In this document: positions 7,147 to 10,465 of the stretch, in pieces
Layout of the letters: each line of letters starts with the position of its first letter
Position numbering within the stretch: the first letter of the stretch is position 1
From: Planctomycetota bacterium
Lineage (GTDB): Bacteria; Planctomycetota; UBA8108; UBA1146; JAJFFE01
Direction: 5' to 3'
Length of the DNA stretch: 10,465 bases
Assembly: GCA_020425835.1 (NCBI GenBank)
Contig: JAGQRC010000065.1
Coordinates: 1 to 10,465, forward strand
Position numbers and translations under genes: made by a program
The notes under the pieces: generated by a model
What the model saw: only the letters and a program-made list of their open reading frames with translations
Database searches by the model: none
Told to the model about the DNA's origin: nothing

Positions 7147-7644
7147 GTGTCCGAGCGATTGACCGAGCACGACGCCCGGGTCGCGCTGCGTGACCACGTC
7201 CTCGAGAAGGCCGAGGCCGCACGCCGCCGGTACGGCGACCTTCGAGGCCGCGGAGACCTCCTCCGCCTGCTGTCCGATTCGGACGTGCTGCGATACCCGG
7301 TTCAGCTGAGGTTCGATGCCTCGGAGTTGGAGCCGGGGGAGTTCGGCTACGTTCGACCGAACGCGGAGGATCCTCGACAGGGCTTCGTCCTGTTCGTCCA
7401 TCCTTCGTTGGAACACGACTTCGATGCCTGTGTCCGCGCCGTGCTGTACCACCTGGTGGTGGTCAACTATGGCGAGATCGCGACCGGCGCCGAAGCGGAG
7501 GCGTTCGGGGCGTCGATCCTGGGCGTCGATGTCGAACAGTACTACTGCGACCTGTGCGAGCTCTCGGACCGGTTGGGTGGATCGCCGGCGGCCGATCCAC
7601 CGTCGAGCTGCGGCTGCCCGTCCGGGACCTGCGACCGGAGGTGA
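7147..7644 (+). CDS. Unrecognised 165-residue protein with Cys-rich C-terminus
   Basis: I do not recognise this family. The GTG start is chosen by the strong GGAGGGAGGA just upstream; extending to the ATG at 7021 would add an Arg-rich segment that merely overlaps the octaheme gene. There is no signal peptide or membrane segment, so it is probably cytoplasmic. Residues 1-45 are charged and helical. Residues 50-130 hold a mixed alpha/beta stretch (VLFVHPSLEHDF, then YHLVVVNYGE). Six cysteines are present: C95, a CxxC at 134-137 (YYCDLCEL), and a tail CGCPSGTC at 155-162. The clustered cysteines suggest metal or Fe-S binding, or a redox or assembly role. It sits between the octaheme gene and napD, 3 bp before napD, whose ribosome binding site lies inside its end. 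A maturation or chaperone role for NapA or the octaheme protein is a guess from position. Third-position GC is high, as in its neighbours. Confidence 0.8.
   Translation: MSERLTEHDARVALRDHVLEKAEAARRRYGDLRGRGDLLRLLSDSDVLRYPVQLRFDASELEPGEFGYVRPNAEDPRQGFVLFVHPSLEHDFDACVRAVLYHLVVVNYGEIATGAEAEAFGASILGVDVEQYYCDLCELSDRLGGSPAADPPSSCGCPSGTCDRR
7637..7642 (+). promoter_or_regulatory. Ribosome binding site of napD
   Basis: GGAGGT ends 5 nt before the ATG at 7648 and lies within the last codons of the preceding gene, supporting translational coupling. Confidence 0.65.
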
Positions 7645-7647
7645 ACG

Positions 7648-7881
7648 ATGACCATCGTGAGTGCGCTCGCTCGAGTGGACATCCCGAGGATCGCCGAGAC
7701 CAAGCAACGCCTCTCCCGGCTCCCCGGAGTCGAGGTCCAGAGCACCGTCGATCCGGGCAAGCTCGCGGTGGTGATCGAGGGAGCGAGCATCGACGCCACG
7801 CATCACGTTCTGACCCAACAGGTGGCGACCACCGATGGCGTGCTCGCGGTCTGGCCGATCTACATGGAAGAAGAAGAGTAG
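7648..7881 (+). CDS. napD: NapD, Tat proofreading chaperone for NapA
   Basis: The 77-residue cytoplasmic protein matches the small NapD family (about 80-90 residues, ferredoxin-like fold). Visible hallmarks are the opening strand IVSALARV, the helix with RLSRLPGVEVQS, the strand KLAVVIEG, and the closing GVLAVWPIYMEEEE. In the family, NapD binds the twin-arginine signal of apo-NapA and holds back export until the molybdenum cofactor is inserted. Its placement 19 bp upstream of napA, with an obvious Tat signal on that NapA, fits. The order napD-napA is common to many nap operons. Confidence 0.92.
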   Translation: MTIVSALARVDIPRIAETKQRLSRLPGVEVQSTVDPGKLAVVIEGASIDATHHVLTQQVATTDGVLAVWPIYMEEEE

Positions 7882-7900
7882 CCCGAAAGGCCCCTCGACC

Positions 7901-10216
7901 ATGGAAACCAATCGTAGAGACTTCATCAAAGCGAGCGCAGCGGCGGCTGCCCTCGCCGCAGCGGCGGGGCCGGTCGCTTGGCCGACTCTCGAGGCGCAGG
8001 CTCAAGGGATCGAATGGCACAAGTCGGTCTGCCGCTTCTGCGGGACCGGCTGTGGGGTGATGGTCGGAACGCGGGGTGACCAGCTGGTCGCGCTCCGCGG
8101 CGATCCGGAGCATCCGACGACCAAGGGGCTCGTCTGCGCGAAGTCCCTGTTCCTGCCCAAGATCGTCCACTCGAAGGACCGCCTCCAGCACCCGATGGTT
8201 CGACGCAACGGGAAGATGGAGCCGATCGGCTGGGAGGAGGCGATGGAGCTCCTCGCCGACAAGTTCGCCGAGTCGATCCGGAAGAACGGCAAGGACTCCG
8301 TCGCGTATTACGGATCCGGGCAGGCGCTGTCCGAGGAGAGCTACCTCGCCAACCGGATCTTCAAGGGCGGGATCGGCACCAACAATGTCGAGGGCAACCC
8401 GCGGCTCTGCATGGCGTCGGCGGTCGGTGGCTACGTCACGACCTTCGGCAAGGACGAGCCGATGGGCTGCTACGACGACATCGACCACGCCAAGGTCTTC
8501 TTCCTCGTGGGATCGAACACCGCCGAGTGCCATCCGGTCATCTTCGACCAGATCCTCGCGCGCAAGCAGTCGGGCCGCGAGGCCCTGGTGATCTCGCTCG
8601 ATCCGCGCAAGAGCCCGATCCAGTCCGTGGCGGACATCCACCTCGACCCGCTGCCCGGTTTCGACCTCGCGGTGCTGCACGCGATGGCCTACGTCATCAT
8701 CAGCGAGAAGAAGCACGATCCCGAGTTCATCGCGAAGAACGTGCAGTTCAAGATCGTCAAGGACGACAAGCCGACCGAGGTCAGCTTCGACGAGTACTAC
8801 AAGTGGCTCGAGCAGTACCGTCCCGACCGTGCCGAAATGATCTCCGGGGTCAAGGCGGACAAGATCGTCGAGGCCGCGAGACTGTTCGCGGTGGGCCCGA
8901 CGATGTCCTTCTGGACCATGGGTCTGAACCAGCGAACGCGCGGGGTCTGGGCGAACAATCTGATGCACAACCTGCATCTGATCACCGGCCAGATCGGCAA
9001 GCCCGGGGCGACCCCGTTCTCATTGACCGGTCAACCCAACGCGTGTGGCGGCGTCCGCGACACGGGAACGCTATGCCACCTGCTCCCGTACGGTCGGGCC
9101 GTGGCCAACCCGGACCATCGCGCAGAGATGGAGAAGCTCTGGGGCGCGAAGCCGGGCACGATCGCCCCGAAGCCGGGGCTCAACACGATCGAGATGTTCC
9201 GCGCGCTCGGCCGCGATGAGATCCAGGCCATCCTGATCCTGACCACCAACCCCGGGCACTCGCTCCCCAACGTCTCCCCGCATCGCGATGCGATGGGCAA
9301 GGCGCGACCGAACAAGCCCTTCGTGGCGGTGATCGATGCCTACCCGACGCGCACCACCGAGCTCGCCGACCTGGTCCTGCCCGCCGCGATGTGGACCGAG
9401 AAGGCGGGGGTCTTCGGGATGTCGGAGCGTCGCTACCAGTACCAGCCCCGCTTGAAGTCGGCGCCCGGGGAGGCGCGCCCCGACCTCGAGGTGCTCCTCG
9501 ATCTCGGCCGACGGCTCGAGAAGAAGGGGGTCATCAAGAAGGGGTACCTCGATCCGATCCAGAACGTCGATGACGTCTGGGACGAGATGCGAATGGTCTC
9601 GAAGGACACCGCCTACGACTTCATGGGCATGACGCGCGATCGTCTGAAGAAGGAGCGGGGCATCCGGTGGCCCGCTCCGACCGAGGACAGCGCGGGAACC
9701 GCGCGTCGCTTCGTCAAGGGCGAGGACCCCTGTCTCGATCGCGGTCCGTACGCCAATCACGATCTCGAGGATGGAGACGTTCACTTCTACGGCGCGCCGG
9801 GAAAGAAGGCGATCGTCTGGCTCCGTCCCGTCAAGGGACCGGCCGAGCCCCCCGACGAGGAGTACCCGTTCGTGTTGTCGACCGGGCGGGTTCTCGAGCA
9901 CTGGCACACCGGCACGATGACCATGCGGGCCGAGGAGCTTCGCCGGGCCTATCCGGAGCCATTCGTCGAGATCAACCCGATCGACGCGAGGAAGCTCGAG
10001 ATCCGGACGGGGGACAAGGTGAAGGTCACGTCGCGTCGTGGCCACGCCGTGTTGAAGGCGCGGGTCGTCGACATGCCGAGACCGGGGATGATCTTCGCCC
10101 CGTTCTGTTGGGAGGACGAAGCGGGCTTCATCAATCGGGTGACGATCGACGAGTACGATCCCGGCTCGAAGCAACCCGAGTTCAAGATCTGCGCTGTCCA
10201 GCTGATGAAGGTGTGA
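7901..10216 (+). CDS. napA: NapA, periplasmic nitrate reductase catalytic subunit
   Basis: The 771-residue protein reduces nitrate to nitrite at a molybdenum bis-MGD centre. It starts with a Tat signal (NRRDFIKAS, Ala-rich core, cleavage near AQA/QG at residue 35). One [4Fe-4S] cluster is bound by C44-x2-C47-x3-C51-x27-C79, and the CAK Lys81 matches the lysine between cluster and pterin. Cys170 in NPRLCMASAV is the expected Mo ligand, followed by the NapA signature DEPMGCYDD. Pterin-binding stretches (GQPNACGGVRD, HWHTGTMT) are intact. Length and C-terminal half (RMVSKDTAYDFMGMTRDRL, RFVKGEDPC) recall the monomeric Desulfovibrio-type NapA (about 755 residues) more than the 828-residue enterobacterial type. 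The frame is open further upstream to 7835, but the ATG at 7901 begins the Tat signal; its ribosome binding site (GAAAGG) is weak. An extra Cys in TLCHLLP replaces the Ser I expect in relatives. No napB follows in the window. Confidence 0.95.
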   Translation: METNRRDFIKASAAAAALAAAAGPVAWPTLEAQAQGIEWHKSVCRFCGTGCGVMVGTRGDQLVALRGDPEHPTTKGLVCAKSLFLPKIVHSKDRLQHPMVRRNGKMEPIGWEEAMELLADKFAESIRKNGKDSVAYYGSGQALSEESYLANRIFKGGIGTNNVEGNPRLCMASAVGGYVTTFGKDEPMGCYDDIDHAKVFFLVGSNTAECHPVIFDQILARKQSGREALVISLDPRKSPIQSVADIHLDPLPGFDLAVLHAMAYVIISEKKHDPEFIAKNVQFKIVKDDKPTEVSFDEYYKWLEQYRPDRAEMISGVKADKIVEAARLFAVGPTMSFWTMGLNQRTRGVWANNLMHNLHLITGQIGKPGATPFSLTGQPNACGGVRDTGTLCHLLPYGRAVANPDHRAEMEKLWGAKPGTIAPKPGLNTIEMFRALGRDEIQAILILTTNPGHSLPNVSPHRDAMGKARPNKPFVAVIDAYPTRTTELADLVLPAAMWTEKAGVFGMSERRYQYQPRLKSAPGEARPDLEVLLDLGRRLEKKGVIKKGYLDPIQNVDDVWDEMRMVSKDTAYDFMGMTRDRLKKERGIRWPAPTEDSAGTARRFVKGEDPCLDRGPYANHDLEDGDVHFYGAPGKKAIVWLRPVKGPAEPPDEEYPFVLSTGRVLEHWHTGTMTMRAEELRRAYPEPFVEINPIDARKLEIRTGDKVKVTSRRGHAVLKARVVDMPRPGMIFAPFCWEDEAGFINRVTIDEYDPGSKQPEFKICAVQLMKV

Positions 10217-10241
10217 CGCGGAGGTCCGTCGCCACGAGAGT

Positions 10242-10245
10242 GAGG
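10242..10245 (+). promoter_or_regulatory. Ribosome binding site of the small lipoprotein
   Basis: GAGG lies 5 nt before the ATG at 10251, a normal spacing, and is the main support for that start besides the signal sequence. Confidence 0.4.
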
Positions 10246-10250
10246 CCAAC

Positions 10251-10439
10251 ATGTTTCAGCGGATGATCCTCATCGGTGCGGCGCTCGCGGTCGGTGCGAC
10301 GGTGCTCGCTTGCCGCATCCAGCCCACCGATGGCGGGAGCGACGCGCACGAACGACCGACGTCCGTCGCGCCCTCCGTCTCGACCGGCGACGGGCCGATG
10401 GACTCGGGGCCGAAGGCGTCGAAGGAATCCTCGACGTAG
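10251..10439 (+). CDS. Small predicted lipoprotein
   Basis: The 62-residue protein has a basic start, a hydrophobic stretch (residues 6-19) and a lipobox-like VLAC with Cys21, followed by about 40 polar, low-complexity residues. This suggests a membrane-tethered periplasmic lipoprotein. GAGG 5 nt upstream supports the ATG. It lies 34 bp after napA on the same strand and may be the last gene of the operon. No heme motif or recognised domain is present. Caution: two other frames near the right edge are also open with GC-rich third positions (a minus-strand frame ending at 10261, and a plus frame at the extreme end), so this call is tentative. Confidence 0.5.
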   Translation: MFQRMILIGAALAVGATVLACRIQPTDGGSDAHERPTSVAPSVSTGDGPMDSGPKASKESST

Positions 10440-10465
10440 CCGAAGCCCTCCTCGTCGAGCAGGCC

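Noticed and set aside
7463..8977. Minus-strand open frame of 504 codons
   Set aside because: Antisense to the end of the 165-residue gene, napD and the first half of napA; no domain and skewed composition.
9071..10252. Minus-strand open frame of 393 codons
   Set aside because: Antisense to the C-terminal half of napA, which is well conserved; no independent support.

Overview
The window is a high-GC bacterial fragment holding two unrelated units separated by a divergent gap of about 440 bp. The organism is most likely a planctomycete (Planctomycetota) or a close relative. This is an inference from two features. The left-hand secreted protein ends in DCNGNGIPDD and FLRGDSNNDG calcium-binding motifs, which are common in that phylum. 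The tetraheme cytochrome carries an HGRSNGYWD-type domain that I also associate with it. No rRNA, tRNA, CRISPR array or insertion sequence is visible.

Left part (1-2339, minus strand): one large secreted protein, cut off by the left edge. It has a signal peptide, an N-terminal domain that may be amidotransferase-like or flavodoxin-like, three cysteine-rich beta-sandwich-like repeats, a further beta-rich stretch, and an EF-hand/dockerin-like tail. It has no obvious link to the right-hand genes.

Gap (2340-2777): no supported gene. It should hold the promoters for both directions, but I could see only short palindromes.

Right part (2778-10439, plus strand): a tight eight-gene operon with overlaps or gaps of 3-34 bp. 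The order is: membrane-anchored tetraheme cytochrome c; Tat-exported protein with four [4Fe-4S] clusters; ten-helix NrfD-type quinol dehydrogenase; octaheme hydroxylamine oxidoreductase (HAO)-family cytochrome c; an unrecognised 165-residue protein with a Cys-rich tail; NapD; NapA; and a small lipoprotein.

The reading I favour is a respiratory N-oxide module. NrfD oxidises quinol. Electrons pass through the ferredoxin subunit and the tetraheme cytochrome to periplasmic NapA (nitrate to nitrite) and to the octaheme enzyme, which would reduce nitrite, NO or hydroxylamine, possibly to ammonium. There is no napB, napC, napGH or nrfA in the window, so the NrfCD/tetraheme unit appears to replace the usual Nap electron-delivery proteins. 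The direction of the octaheme enzyme is open, because it has a tyrosine near where the crosslinking tyrosine of oxidative HAO is expected. The 165-residue gene between the octaheme enzyme and napD is the most likely undescribed component.
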